DNA of 64,000 nucleotides from Dehalococcoidia bacterium UBA5748 (GCA_002419135.1 DIFM01000038.1:15861-79860), one strand, 5' to 3'; positions 40,983 through 49,603 are shown, counted from the stretch's first letter. Program-made: numbers and translations. The notes: generated by a model not told the origin, from the letters alone.

Positions 40983-43712
40983 CTACTCCATCTGCCCCCA
41001 GTTCTTGCCGGCCTTGGTTTCAACTTTTAATGGAATGCTGAGCTTTATGGCTTCCGACATCTCTTTTACCGCCAGCTTGCGCATCTTATCCATTTCATCA
41101 TCGGGGACTTCGAAAATAAGCTCATCGTGTACCTGCAACAATATAGAGCTTTTCAGCTTAAGCCTTTCCATTTCTTTATCCAGTTTTACCATAGCCACTT
41201 TTATGATATCGGCGGAGGTTCCCTGAACTGGCATATTGATTGCCATACGCTCGGCGGCTTCACGCAGGTTGCGGTTGGATGAATTGACTTCCGGAATTAG
41301 CCTTTTCCTGCCCAGAATCGTCTGCACATAGCCGGCTTCTCTTGCCTGTTTCTTCGTTTCTTCCATATATTCTTTAACACGCGGGTATTTTTCGAAATAG
41401 GCGCTGATGAACTTTTCCGCTTCCTCGCGATTAAACTCGGTAGCCTGTTCCAGTCCGTAGCCGCTCATGCCGTAAATGACGCCGAAGTTGACGGTTTTTG
41501 CCAGACGCCGCATATCGGCAGTGACTTCGCCTTTATCCACTCCGAAGAGCCTGACAGCAGTATCGGTATGAATATCTCCGTCGCCGGCGAAAGTCTCGAG
41601 TAACTCCGGGTCTTTCGATAGATGAGCCAGCGCCCTCAAATCGATTTGCGAATAATCAGCCGATAATAATTGATAGCCGGGCGGGGCGATGAACGCCTGT
41701 CGGATTTCCCTTCCCGGTTCTCCGCGCACCGGAATGTTTTGCAGGTTGGGGTCGCTGGATGACAGCCTGCCCGTGGTGGTCTTGGTCTGGTTGAAGCTGG
41801 TATGCAGTCGTTTGGTTTTGGCGTTAACCATCTGGGGCAGGGCATCGACATAGGTCGATTTGAGTTTGGTTAACTGGCGATATTCGATAATGAGTTCTAT
41901 AATCGGGTGCTGTCCTCTTAATTCCTCCAAAACTGAGGCATCGGTGGAGAATCCGCTCTTGGTCTTGCGCGCCGACGGCAGTTTCAGGTCTTGAAATAAA
42001 ATCGGGCTTAACTGCTGTGTCGAATTGATGTTGAAACGCCGTTTTGCCTGTTCATAGATATCTTCTTCCAGTTCCAATAGTCTCTTGCTGAGCCTGGCCG
42101 ATATTTCTGAAAGCAGGTTAATATCCAGCGCAATTCCTTTTAGCTCCATTTTGACCAGAATCGGCGCCAGCGGCATTTCCACATCGGCAAAGAGCCTCCA
42201 TAGTTCCTGTTCTTTCAGTTCTGCTGTGAATAGTTTATCCAGCCTGCCGGTGTTGTCCGCATCGGCGCAGGCATATTTACCGGCAACGGATACTTCCACC
42301 TGTGACATATTGATTTGCTTCTTGCCGGTACCGATAAGCTCGGTGATATCCGCCATCTCGATATCCAGACGGTTAAAAGCGAGCGCTTTCAAGCCGAGAG
42401 ATTTCTCTCCCAGAAGGTATGCGGCGACCATAGTGTCGGAAACAAGATTATTAACGCTTATGCCGTACTGCGCCAGAATCTCCATATCGAACTTGGCGTT
42501 ATGGGCAATCTTTTTTATCCTTTCATCTGCAAAAACGTGCTTTAGCTTTTCGATAACCTGTTCGACCGAAAGCTGTTGAACCTGTTCCCAGCCGATATGC
42601 CCTACGGGAATATAATATGCCTCTCCGGTTTCGGGCGATATGGAAATGCCTACCAGTTTATCGGACATTGTATTTAGTCCGGTGGTCTCGGTATCGAAAG
42701 CAAACGAGCCTTTCTCTTCCAATCTTTTTTCCAGTTTATCAAGGGCTTCAATGGAACAGATGATGTTATATTTAATCTCGACTTTTTCTGACATATCGAA
42801 GCTGAGTTGCGGGCAGGCTGCTTTATCAGGCTTTGCGCTTTCTGCTCCCGGAAGCCGCGAAAGCAGTTTGGTAAACTCCAGCTCATGGAAGAAAGCTACT
42901 GCCTTATTGCGGTCGAAGTTGTTTATATCGGATTTATCGAGGTCAAGCTCAATCGGCATATCACGGGCAATGGTTGCCAGAACCTTGCACTTACGCGCGA
43001 TTTCTTCGCTTTGCTGCAATTTTTCCTGCAGTTTAACGGGGGTTACTTCGTCTATGTGCTTATATATGTCTTCAACCCCGCCGAAGGTTTGAATCAATTT
43101 AACGGCGGTCTTATCGCCGATGCCGCTTACACCGGGGATGTTGTCCGATTTATCGCCCACCAGCGCTTTTAAGTCGGCGATATGTTCGGGAGGCACGCCG
43201 TACCTGTCGTTTACAGTCTGCGCTTCGTACAGAATGGTATCGCCGAAGGAGCTTTGCGGTTTGGGATAGAGCACTTTTACGTTATCCGATACCAGCTGCA
43301 TTGCGTCGGCATCTCCGGTAACGATAACGCTTTCGATTCCCTGTTCGCTGGCTTTTTTACTGAGCGTGCCGATAACGTCATCGGCTTCGTATCCGTCCAT
43401 TTCGAAGATGGGGATATTAAAAGAGGCTGCCAGTTCCCGGGCTCTTGCCAGCTGGCTGACCAAATCATCAGGAGTAGTGGGTCTATTAGCCTTGTAATCG
43501 GCAAACATTTCCTTGCGAAAGGTGGGAGCCTTGCGGTCGAAAGCGACGGCATAGTAATCCGGTTTCAGTTCATTCAAGATTCTAATCAGCATATTGGCGA
43601 AGCCGTAAATAGCCTGGATTGGCTCACCTGTTTTTTTAACAGTCAGGGGCGGCATGGCATGATAGGCGCGGTGCACAAGAGCATTGCCGTCAATCAGTAG
43701 TATCTTTTTCAT
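40983..43712 (-). CDS. polA: DNA polymerase I
   Basis: 909 residues from the ATG at 43712 (MKKILLIDGNALVHRAY; an ATG at 43745 would add 11 atypical residues). The 5'-3' exonuclease domain fills the first third (LVGDKSDNIPGV...GIGDKTA). The 3'-5' exonuclease site FDTETTGL (near residue 340) keeps D-x-E, so proofreading is probably active. The polymerase motifs A (SADYSQIDLR), B (RRLAKTVNFGVIYGM) and C (QVHDELIFEV) are intact. It is adjacent to repair genes mutM and a HhH-GPD gene. Confidence 0.96.
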   Translation of the reverse strand: MKKILLIDGNALVHRAYHAMPPLTVKKTGEPIQAIYGFANMLIRILNELKPDYYAVAFDRKAPTFRKEMFADYKANRPTTPDDLVSQLARARELAASFNIPIFEMDGYEADDVIGTLSKKASEQGIESVIVTGDADAMQLVSDNVKVLYPKPQSSFGDTILYEAQTVNDRYGVPPEHIADLKALVGDKSDNIPGVSGIGDKTAVKLIQTFGGVEDIYKHIDEVTPVKLQEKLQQSEEIARKCKVLATIARDMPIELDLDKSDINNFDRNKAVAFFHELEFTKLLSRLPGAESAKPDKAACPQLSFDMSEKVEIKYNIICSIEALDKLEKRLEEKGSFAFDTETTGLNTMSDKLVGISISPETGEAYYIPVGHIGWEQVQQLSVEQVIEKLKHVFADERIKKIAHNAKFDMEILAQYGISVNNLVSDTMVAAYLLGEKSLGLKALAFNRLDIEMADITELIGTGKKQINMSQVEVSVAGKYACADADNTGRLDKLFTAELKEQELWRLFADVEMPLAPILVKMELKGIALDINLLSEISARLSKRLLELEEDIYEQAKRRFNINSTQQLSPILFQDLKLPSARKTKSGFSTDASVLEELRGQHPIIELIIEYRQLTKLKSTYVDALPQMVNAKTKRLHTSFNQTKTTTGRLSSSDPNLQNIPVRGEPGREIRQAFIAPPGYQLLSADYSQIDLRALAHLSKDPELLETFAGDGDIHTDTAVRLFGVDKGEVTADMRRLAKTVNFGVIYGMSGYGLEQATEFNREEAEKFISAYFEKYPRVKEYMEETKKQAREAGYVQTILGRKRLIPEVNSSNRNLREAAERMAINMPVQGTSADIIKVAMVKLDKEMERLKLKSSILLQVHDELIFEVPDDEMDKMRKLAVKEMSEAIKLSIPLKVETKAGKNWGQME

Positions 43713-43718
43713 AGCCTT

Positions 43719-43727
43719 ATTATAACA
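43719..43727 (-). promoter_or_regulatory. extended -10 element at the polA start
   Basis: On the minus strand TGTTATAAT (TATAAT at 43724-43719) is an extended -10. Its position 6 bases before the ATG at 43712 implies either a leaderless or near-leaderless polA mRNA, or chance. No good -35 is seen. Confidence 0.35.
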
Positions 43728-43881
43728 GACCGGGGGAGAAGGCATTTAGATATCTGCCTTACGACTAAATGATGGATTTTTAATTTTCAATCAGCGTAAA
43801 TAATTTACTGTTAAAATATGCGTAACAGCATTTCTTCCCTTTTAACTTTTATTTTAGTGGATATATTAGGTGTATTTGCTA

Positions 43882-44736
43882 TTAATTCCCTTTGCATAAT
43901 TGGGGTTCCTGTGTTTTTAAATAACATTGACTACATTGAGGTTTGCTTTTGGTACATATTGCTCCTTGATATTCAGCACAAAATATCCAAATAACACTGT
44001 CAATGTATTTGCGAGATTCTGTTAGTGTGTCCGCAATAGTGATGCCAATTTGTCTGACATCTTTTTGTCTTTGAGACACTTTTATCTTTGTTTGATCAAG
44101 GTTAATCTTATTAAAAAAGCGGATCGTATGCGCATCGGGCTTAAACTCATCTATGCCTATATTATTAAAAAATTCACAACATATAGATAAACGAACATTC
44201 CGAAGTTTATAATTACTAATAGGGTCTGTGAAACATTTTATCAAAGAGTCAGCTTTTGCGCGGACATAACAGTTATTAGCATTATCATATGCTGAATTAT
44301 TTAAATGACTTGATATCAAATTACAAACCGATCCGTGCTTTATGATAATGTGTTGAAATATTTTTGCGTTATCGCGGATAGAAAATAATTCATCTTCAAG
44401 GAATCTTGCCTTTACTTGACTCTTGTACTTAGTATAAAGACTCGTCATATAGCTATCAGTTAGTGTTGCAACCGTATTTATATTATAATTGCATAAATCT
44501 ATCTTCAGTGGCTGTAAAATATTTTGTATAGAAGACCACGTAGCTTGTCTTGATAAAATAGCTTTACTTAGCCCTTCTAAAATATCTGAATCACTTCTTT
44601 GGCATGAATGAGGATATAATTTAATATTTTTTAATACATTCGGTTTTAAAGTATTAAGCGTTTTATTAATACGGTCTATTAATATTCTACAATCTGATAC
44701 CGAATACACATCAATATTCATATTTATCAACTCCAT
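43882..44736 (-). CDS. divergent HhH-GPD (endonuclease III-like) Fe-S protein
   Basis: 284 residues; an ATG six codons in is possible. The pattern LSRQATWSSIQNIL (near 61-74) matches the EndoIII 'LSaQt.d..v' helix. KPDAHTIRFFNKI has the catalytic-Asp context (D201, 'D.Hv.R...R'). A C-terminal cluster has C261-x6-C268-x2-C271-x9-C281, versus x5 last spacing in EndoIII. The HhH lysine region (LRNVRLSICC) seems to lack the K of GVGRKTA, as in MutY-type monofunctional enzymes. AT-rich, inserted upstream of polA. Possibly a base-excision or damage-sensing protein. Confidence 0.6.
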   Translation of the reverse strand: MELINMNIDVYSVSDCRILIDRINKTLNTLKPNVLKNIKLYPHSCQRSDSDILEGLSKAILSRQATWSSIQNILQPLKIDLCNYNINTVATLTDSYMTSLYTKYKSQVKARFLEDELFSIRDNAKIFQHIIIKHGSVCNLISSHLNNSAYDNANNCYVRAKADSLIKCFTDPISNYKLRNVRLSICCEFFNNIGIDEFKPDAHTIRFFNKINLDQTKIKVSQRQKDVRQIGITIADTLTESRKYIDSVIWIFCAEYQGAICTKSKPQCSQCYLKTQEPQLCKGN

Positions 44737-44775
44737 ATTATATTATTAAAACCTGTATTATTTTCTGATTTGCTA

Positions 44776-45060
44776 TTAACCTACAGTTTCCTCTTTTTCA
44801 CTTCTATCTTTCATTAAAGCCAAAGGCAACAGACCTATCGGGGTTAAAATGCCGAAAAACATCCATGCCCAGTGCCTGTTCTTTAACTTTGCCCACAGAT
44901 AGCATCCATATAAGGACAATCCTAAACCGAGTGCAGCTAAAACAAAATGTAATGGCACAATACCTAAACCCAATGAAATACAATAATTTGCCGATACATT
45001 AGCAAACCACCAGATTAACCACCCGAAAAACACTGATAATGTCCTTGCTGTCGTTCCCAT
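44776..45060 (-). CDS. small membrane protein, unknown
   Basis: 94 residues with three hydrophobic segments (about 9-28, 32-52, 64-84) and a charged tail (MKDRSEKEETVG). There is AGGAG upstream. I do not recognise a family. It sits between the WYL regulator and the HhH-GPD gene on the same strand, with 58 bp and 39 bp gaps, so cotranscription is possible. Confidence 0.65.
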   Translation of the reverse strand: MGTTARTLSVFFGWLIWWFANVSANYCISLGLGIVPLHFVLAALGLGLSLYGCYLWAKLKNRHWAWMFFGILTPIGLLPLALMKDRSEKEETVG

Positions 45061-45118
45061 TTAAACTCCTTTTTATTTGTGTTAATTGATTTCATTAACA
45101 CTTTTCGGACATTATCGT

Positions 45119-46120
45119 TTACTCTTGCGACACCCCTGTGTCAAAAACTCTATCCCTCCTTGTAAATTTTTTGCATTTTTTTAGCGTATCGATTACCTTT
45201 GCACGGATTTCTTGCGGTTCGAGCACTTCGACTTTTTCTCCCCATCCCAAAATCCATGAATAAAAATCCTGGGTATCGGTAATATTTAGCGTCATTATCA
45301 TTGAGCCGTCGGCTTGTTTTTCCAAAACCTGGGAGGGGTGCCAAATGGTTTCTTCCATGATTTTCATAATAGTGGTGTCTTTAATCCTGAGTTTTATTGT
45401 TTTTACTTCTCCGCCGGTGATAATTCCCCAAGATGCCCCGAAAAATTTATTAGCGTCGAAATCATCTCGAACCTTATAGTGTTCATCTGTAAGTTCTGCT
45501 GATTTTATGCGCTCTAATTTAAAGGTGCGCACAGCATCCTTCAAGTGGCAATATCCGATAACATAACAGGCATGGCCAGGTGCTGCCGGTTCGATAAAAT
45601 ACGTGTCGATCATGCGTTCATTCGGTTCTCCAGCCGCCAGCGATTGATAAAATATTTTCAGCTGACGCTGTGAAATCCACGCTTCGGCTATTGTGGATAG
45701 AATCTTTTGATATTTTTCATCTTTGGGGAGTTTATGCATCCATTCCATCGTTTTATTAACCTGCTGGGAAAGGGCAGGCGGTAATACTCCATTCAGTTTT
45801 GTAAATGCGGTCTCTATATAAGGGTCGTAGCGGTTTGAATAATTCAACATCAGGCGTGCTGCCAAAAATATGTTCAATGCTTCAGTGGGAAGGAATCGTA
45901 TCGGCGGCAAAAAGCTGCCTTCGGCTATTTGCCATTTTTGCCCGGTATTGAATACGGGAACTTTTAAATCGGTTCCGAGCGATATCATGTCTCTGTAAAT
46001 AGTTCTGACATCAACATCGAATTTATCGGCCAATTTTCTTGCGGTAAAGCCATCAGGATTGTTAGCTAAAAGAATCCAAATCATGCTAAGTCTTTCGGTT
46101 TTGGGTAGCCTGTCGCTCAC
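45119..46120 (-). CDS. WYL-domain transcriptional regulator (YafY family)
   Basis: 333 residues. The N-terminal HTH (TERLSMIWILLANNPDGFTARKLADKFDVDVRTIYRDMISL) is followed by the WYL domain (RQLKIFYQSLA, then YFIEPAAPGHACYVIGYCHLKDAVRTFKLERIKSAEL) and a WCX extension. These sense ligands or nucleic acids and regulate diverse loci, including defence loci (BrxR/CapW types). A perfect palindrome lies 40 bp upstream. The target is unproven; the downstream membrane/HhH genes are candidates. Confidence 0.9.
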   Translation of the reverse strand: MSDRLPKTERLSMIWILLANNPDGFTARKLADKFDVDVRTIYRDMISLGTDLKVPVFNTGQKWQIAEGSFLPPIRFLPTEALNIFLAARLMLNYSNRYDPYIETAFTKLNGVLPPALSQQVNKTMEWMHKLPKDEKYQKILSTIAEAWISQRQLKIFYQSLAAGEPNERMIDTYFIEPAAPGHACYVIGYCHLKDAVRTFKLERIKSAELTDEHYKVRDDFDANKFFGASWGIITGGEVKTIKLRIKDTTIMKIMEETIWHPSQVLEKQADGSMIMTLNITDTQDFYSWILGWGEKVEVLEPQEIRAKVIDTLKKCKKFTRRDRVFDTGVSQE

Positions 46121-46159
46121 GCAAACCTCCTGCAGTAATATCTGGTGAAATTATATCAC

Positions 46160-46174
46160 TTAGTATATTACTAA
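46160..46174 (-). promoter_or_regulatory. palindromic operator candidate for the WYL regulator
   Basis: TTAGTATATTACTAA is a perfect 6-3-6 dyad (TTAGTA-TAT-TACTAA), 40 bp from the regulator's start on the minus strand, in AT-rich DNA. This is consistent with autoregulation. Confidence 0.5.
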
Positions 46175-46284
46175 AAAATAGGAAAAGTTTAAATTACAGA
46201 TATTTATATGGATTAATTTTGACGATGGGTTGTCAGAGCACGCTTGTATAATTAACTTAAAAAATGGGTTACAGGAGAAAAGAA

Positions 46285-46386
46285 ATGAATGATACGATTA
46301 TCAATGAAATTTACGAGGAAATACTTGAAGACGACATAGATATCTATAATGAGAAGAATAAACCGGAATGTATATATGCCAATTAA
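46285..46386 (+). CDS. small acidic peptide (33 residues), unknown
   Basis: ATG at 46285 has AGGAG with seven bases spacing (46273-46277). It reads MNDTIINEIYEEILEDDIDI and then YNEKNKPECIYAN. Acidic, helical, one cysteine. TATAAT lies at 46247-46252 but no -35 is well spaced. Length is marginal; the clear ribosome site is the main support. Confidence 0.5.
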   Translation: MNDTIINEIYEEILEDDIDIYNEKNKPECIYAN

Positions 46387-46461
46387 ACGAATCAGTATAA
46401 TAAACAGGATACTTAATCGGAATTATTTTTCTAAAAGTCCATTTACATCTCTCTAAAAAGT

Positions 46462-46484
46462 GATATTATTATCGAAGTAATATC
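46462..46484 (+). promoter_or_regulatory. inverted repeat before the 49-residue gene
   Basis: GATATTA (46462-46468) / TAATATC (46478-46484) with a nine-base spacer, just upstream of the GGAGGG ribosome site. It may be an operator or an mRNA hairpin. Confidence 0.4.
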
Positions 46485-46501
46485 TCTTAGCGGAGGGAAT
46501 T

Positions 46502-46651
46502 ATGGGAAAGGGTTCTTCAGGACCGGCTCTGGGTGGGGCAATCTGGTTTATCGGGTGGCTGTTCACCATCGGTTATGCACATCTGGTATGGTGGAAAATA
46601 ATACTCGGCATCTTTGTCTGGCCTTTGTTTTTGGGGCAATATCTGGGATAG
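46502..46651 (+). CDS. small membrane protein (49 residues)
   Basis: A strong GGAGGG site precedes the ATG. The protein reads MGKGSSGPALGGAIWFIGW and is followed by two hydrophobic stretches ending VWPLFLGQYLG. Such short 'GxxWFIGWLFTIG...WP' proteins occur widely in bacteria next to no fixed partner. The function is unknown. Confidence 0.65.
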   Translation: MGKGSSGPALGGAIWFIGWLFTIGYAHLVWWKIILGIFVWPLFLGQYLG

Positions 46652-46968
46652 ACTGAAGCCATCTATTATTGTGTTGCGAATAAGAATTCGAAGCCGCTTC
46701 CTTCCCCCGACGGGTCGGGTCTTAATATGAGCGGCTCGCGGTCTATTGTCATTCTGAGGGAGTCCCGGTTTATAGGGACGACTGAAGAATCTAAGAGTCA
46801 TCGTTTTGCATTTAGACTCTTCGTTTTGCTCAGAGTGACAAAACCACTCTCCCCCTGATGCTTCGTTCGACCACTACAAACTCAGCATGACAATAAAAAT
46901 TCTTTAGTTATCAGTGCCGACATATCGGCAAATGATTTGTGAGCGTATCTACAGTCAAGATTCGATAA
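46652..46968. repeat. gene-free stretch with repeat B/C relatives
   Basis: 46704-46719 has CCCCCGACGGGTCGGG. 46749-46795 is a repeat B relative (TGTCATTCTGAGGGAGTCCC ... GACTGAAGAATCT). 46816-46842 (GACTCTTCGTTTTGCTCAGAGTGACA) is an inverted relative. 46861-46890 has CTTCGTTCGACCACTACAAAC. No gene is visible. Confidence 0.65.
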
Positions 46969-47364
46969 TCAGTATACTACCGGATACCCGGCGCTTATCC
47001 ACGCATTGATGCCGCCCTGCATATTGTAAACTTCCGTAAACTCCAGCCTTTGCATAATACTCATCACAGAGGCGGTGCGGTTGGCGGTGCGGCAATAAAT
47101 CAGGTAGGTTTTATTCTTACCGTAGGTATCCAGTGTTTCTTCGAAATCATCCTCATAATAATCTATATTAACGGCGTTTTCTATATAGCCGGAGGCATAT
47201 TCGGCAGGTGTGCGTACATCCAGTATTATAAAATCGGGGTTGTTTTTATTTTCCTGAATCAGGGTATAACACTCCTCCACGCTTATATCTTCAAAACCTG
47301 CGCTACGCGAAATACTGCATGACATAACGGGTATTAAAAGCGCAATCACCAGTAAAACGGACAT
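46969..47364 (-). CDS. rhodanese-domain lipoprotein
   Basis: 131 residues from the ATG at 47364; a start at 47409 would overlap the upstream gene. The signal peptide ends LIPVMSC, then a rhodanese domain with FIILDVRTPAEYASGYIENAVNID and the active-site loop YCRTANRTA (catalytic Cys), ending NMQGGINAWISAGYPVV. It is predicted extracytoplasmic, transferring sulfane sulfur or acting in redox. It immediately follows the DUF4342 gene. Confidence 0.9.
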   Translation of the reverse strand: MSVLLVIALLIPVMSCSISRSAGFEDISVEECYTLIQENKNNPDFIILDVRTPAEYASGYIENAVNIDYYEDDFEETLDTYGKNKTYLIYCRTANRTASVMSIMQRLEFTEVYNMQGGINAWISAGYPVVY

Positions 47365-47368
47365 CGGC

Positions 47369-47671
47369 CTATGAATGTATATCCTCGTCTTTATGCACTG
47401 TGTAATCATCGGTCTGTATAGTCTCCTCGTTTATTTTTTCCACTTCGATGGTGCATTCGGTTATCAGTGCGGCAAAAGCGCCGATGGCTGCCAGAAGCGG
47501 TGCTGCCAGAATACCGATTGCCGCCGCGGGAGCGCCGATGGATAGGGGAATGTCGATAATGGTCTTGTTGTCGTGAATTATGCGTACTTTCCTGATGTTT
47601 CCTTCGTGAATCAATTGCTTGATTTTCGCCAGTAACTCATCTCCGGATACGGTAAATCTTTCAGTATTCAT
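47369..47671 (-). CDS. DUF4342 domain protein
   Basis: 100 residues. FTVSGDELLAKIKQLIHEGNIRKVRIIHDN and IDIPLSIGAPAAAIGILAAPLLAAIGAFAALITECTIEVEKI match the DUF4342 pattern (a short N-terminal region, then a hydrophobic Ala/Gly segment). Function unknown, probably membrane-associated. It precedes the rhodanese gene with no gap. Confidence 0.85.
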   Translation of the reverse strand: MNTERFTVSGDELLAKIKQLIHEGNIRKVRIIHDNKTIIDIPLSIGAPAAAIGILAAPLLAAIGAFAALITECTIEVEKINEETIQTDDYTVHKDEDIHS

Positions 47672-47748
47672 AGCTTTAGTCCTTTAGTTTGATCCCAATT
47701 AAAAACATATTAATTGAACATTTATGCGGTGTCAATGGGTGTTTATTA

Positions 47749-47850
47749 CCTCACCCCTGTCCCCTCTCCGTCCACGGAGAGGGGAATTAAAAGAATGTGC
47801 TGGTGCTAACCCTCCCTCTCCGCACGCGGAGAGGGAGTTGGAGGGTGAGG
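47749..47850. repeat. 102-bp composite inverted-repeat element
   Basis: Outer arms CCTCACCC (47749-47756) and GGGTGAGG (47843-47850). Inside are two GC-rich hairpins: CCCCTCTCCGT/ACGGAGAGGGG (47761-47784) and CTCCCTCTCCGC/GCGGAGAGGGAG (47812-47837). It lies between divergent DUF4342 and argF genes. MITE- or REP-like; no coding content. Confidence 0.8.
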
Positions 47851-47908
47851 TTTGACATGTTAATTAAAAAAACCGGGAAGCAAATTCACCTGATTCGGAT
47901 AGAAGTCA

Positions 47909-47938
47909 TTGTTCGGGCAATGTAATTCGTGATATACT
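47909..47938 (+). promoter_or_regulatory. promoter of argF (extended -10)
   Basis: TGATATACT contains TG plus one base plus TATACT (47933-47938). A weak -35 TTGTTC is at 47909-47914, 18 bases away. This excludes a GTG at 47929 as start and supports TTG at 47968. Confidence 0.6.
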
Positions 47939-47967
47939 TTGTGCATATTGTAAGAGACAGGTGTTCA

Positions 47968-48906
47968 TTGAAGGGTAAAGATTTATTATCGGCAACAGAT
48001 TTAAGCAGGGAAGACATACAGCTATTGCTTTCGGATACCGAGGAGCTCAAATTAAGGGGTGGTAGTACATCTCTCAGTGGAAAAGTCCTGGCATTGTTAT
48101 TTGAAAAGCCCTCTTTGAGGACACGTGTCAGTCTGGAAGTTGCCATGAATCAACTGGGCGGTAAGGCAATCTATTTATCTCCTGCCGAAGTGGGATTGGG
48201 CAAACGTGAGTCCGTTAAAGATGTTGCCTGCGTCCTATCCCGTTTTGCCGATATCATCGCGGCGCGAACCTTCAGCCATAAGACCGTTGAAGAGCTGGCG
48301 GAGTATGCTACGGTGCCGGTGATAAATGTGCTTTCGGATTTCGAGCATCCCTGCCAGGCTCTTGCCGATGTGTTTACCTTGTATGAAAAGAAGAGTGAGA
48401 TAAACGATTTAACCGTAGCCTATATCGGGGACGGCAATAATGTCGCTAACAGCCTGATGCTGGTGTCGGCTATATGCGGAATCAATTTCAGAATTGCTTC
48501 CCCTAAAGGCTATAAAGTGGAAGAAGCCGTTTTGCAGTTGGCGCAGACATATGCTTCAGAAAGCGGAGCCGAAGTGCTTTGCCTGGATGACCCTAAAATG
48601 GCTGTTAATGGTGTCGATGCGGTATATACCGATACCTGGATTAGTATGGGGCAGGAAGAAGAGGCTGAAAGAAAGCGAAAAGTGTTTAAGGGATATCAGG
48701 TAAATAGTGAACTGATGTCGCTGGCAAAAAAAGACGCTGTATTTATGCACTGTCTGCCGGCGCATCGCGGCGAAGAAGTTACCGATGAAGTAATGGACAG
48801 CCCGGCTTCGGTTGTTTACGACCAGGCTGAAAATCGCATGCATGTTGCCAAGGCTTTGTTACTGTATCTGCTGGGCGGGCTGGAGATACAGCTGGGTTAT
48901 CGATAA
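47968..48906 (+). CDS. argF: ornithine carbamoyltransferase
   Basis: 312 residues from TTG at 47968 (GACAGGTG upstream). It makes citrulline from ornithine and carbamoyl phosphate. Motifs: carbamoyl-phosphate site EKPSLRTRVSLE, second SxRT-like region, HPCQALADVFT, and the C-terminal FMHCLPAHRGEEV (ornithine-site Cys/His context). It is closely followed by a membrane protein gene. Confidence 0.95.
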   Translation: MKGKDLLSATDLSREDIQLLLSDTEELKLRGGSTSLSGKVLALLFEKPSLRTRVSLEVAMNQLGGKAIYLSPAEVGLGKRESVKDVACVLSRFADIIAARTFSHKTVEELAEYATVPVINVLSDFEHPCQALADVFTLYEKKSEINDLTVAYIGDGNNVANSLMLVSAICGINFRIASPKGYKVEEAVLQLAQTYASESGAEVLCLDDPKMAVNGVDAVYTDTWISMGQEEEAERKRKVFKGYQVNSELMSLAKKDAVFMHCLPAHRGEEVTDEVMDSPASVVYDQAENRMHVAKALLLYLLGGLEIQLGYR

Positions 48907-48922
48907 GAGGGAGGTTACTAAA

Positions 48923-49603
48923 ATGTTTATAACCATGCTCTCCCGCGGTTGGCCTTTAATTGTTATTGCCGGTCTTGCAATAGCAGGTGTATTGTTGCAT
49001 TGGCCTATTGAAGTTATGGCAATAATAATGGGCGTTATCCTCATTGTCGGGCTGGTGATTATAGGCGTAGAAGCCCGTGAAAAAGAGGTAGAGCGCAATT
49101 CGCAGAAACTGAAAGAGCTTACCGGATATTTTGTACGTCGCTTTATGCTGGATTCATCTCTATCAATCTTCGCTATTATAGATACCATCTTCAAAGTGGA
49201 TAACCCGAAACTGTGGGAGTGGGCACGTGCCTGCGATATGTCGGCGCGTGTTTTTAATGCCTGGGTGAACGGGCTTATTTCCCGTCTCGAATCCGATAAC
49301 AAAACCGGAAGATTCAGCATCTATCTCAGGGCATATACCAATGAATTATGGACAATCAATAATCTTTATTACGAATATATCGAGCAGTTTTGTGAGGTTG
49401 TTGAAAAAATCGAAGTTCCCGAAGAAACAAAGGAACAATACGGTAAATTCGTAGTCGAATATAATACATTCGTTACCCAGTTCCGTGAGCTGATATCCGA
49501 AATGAGGAGGGTTGCCCGTACGGAAATCGAGCCTCCCGGCATTAAAACAGCCAGGGAAGTAGCTCCGGTTACAGTGCAATATTCTTCATTAAAAAATAAA
49601 TAA
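48923..49603 (+). CDS. membrane protein with soluble helical domain, unknown
   Basis: 226 residues from the ATG at 48923 (GGGAGG ribosome site). Two close TMs (about 8-25 and 27-48) precede a helical soluble part with many charged residues (EAREKEVERNSQKLKELTGYFVRRFMLDSSLS, then VVEKIEVPEETKEQYGKFV). I do not recognise a family. It lies 16 bp after argF on the same strand, so it may be cotranscribed by chance of location. Confidence 0.7.
   Translation: MFITMLSRGWPLIVIAGLAIAGVLLHWPIEVMAIIMGVILIVGLVIIGVEAREKEVERNSQKLKELTGYFVRRFMLDSSLSIFAIIDTIFKVDNPKLWEWARACDMSARVFNAWVNGLISRLESDNKTGRFSIYLRAYTNELWTINNLYYEYIEQFCEVVEKIEVPEETKEQYGKFVVEYNTFVTQFRELISEMRRVARTEIEPPGIKTAREVAPVTVQYSSLKNK

Noticed and set aside
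47749..47850. CRISPR-like repeat array
   Set aside because: Only two non-identical hairpins in opposite-arm layout, no regular spacers and no cas genes anywhere in the window.
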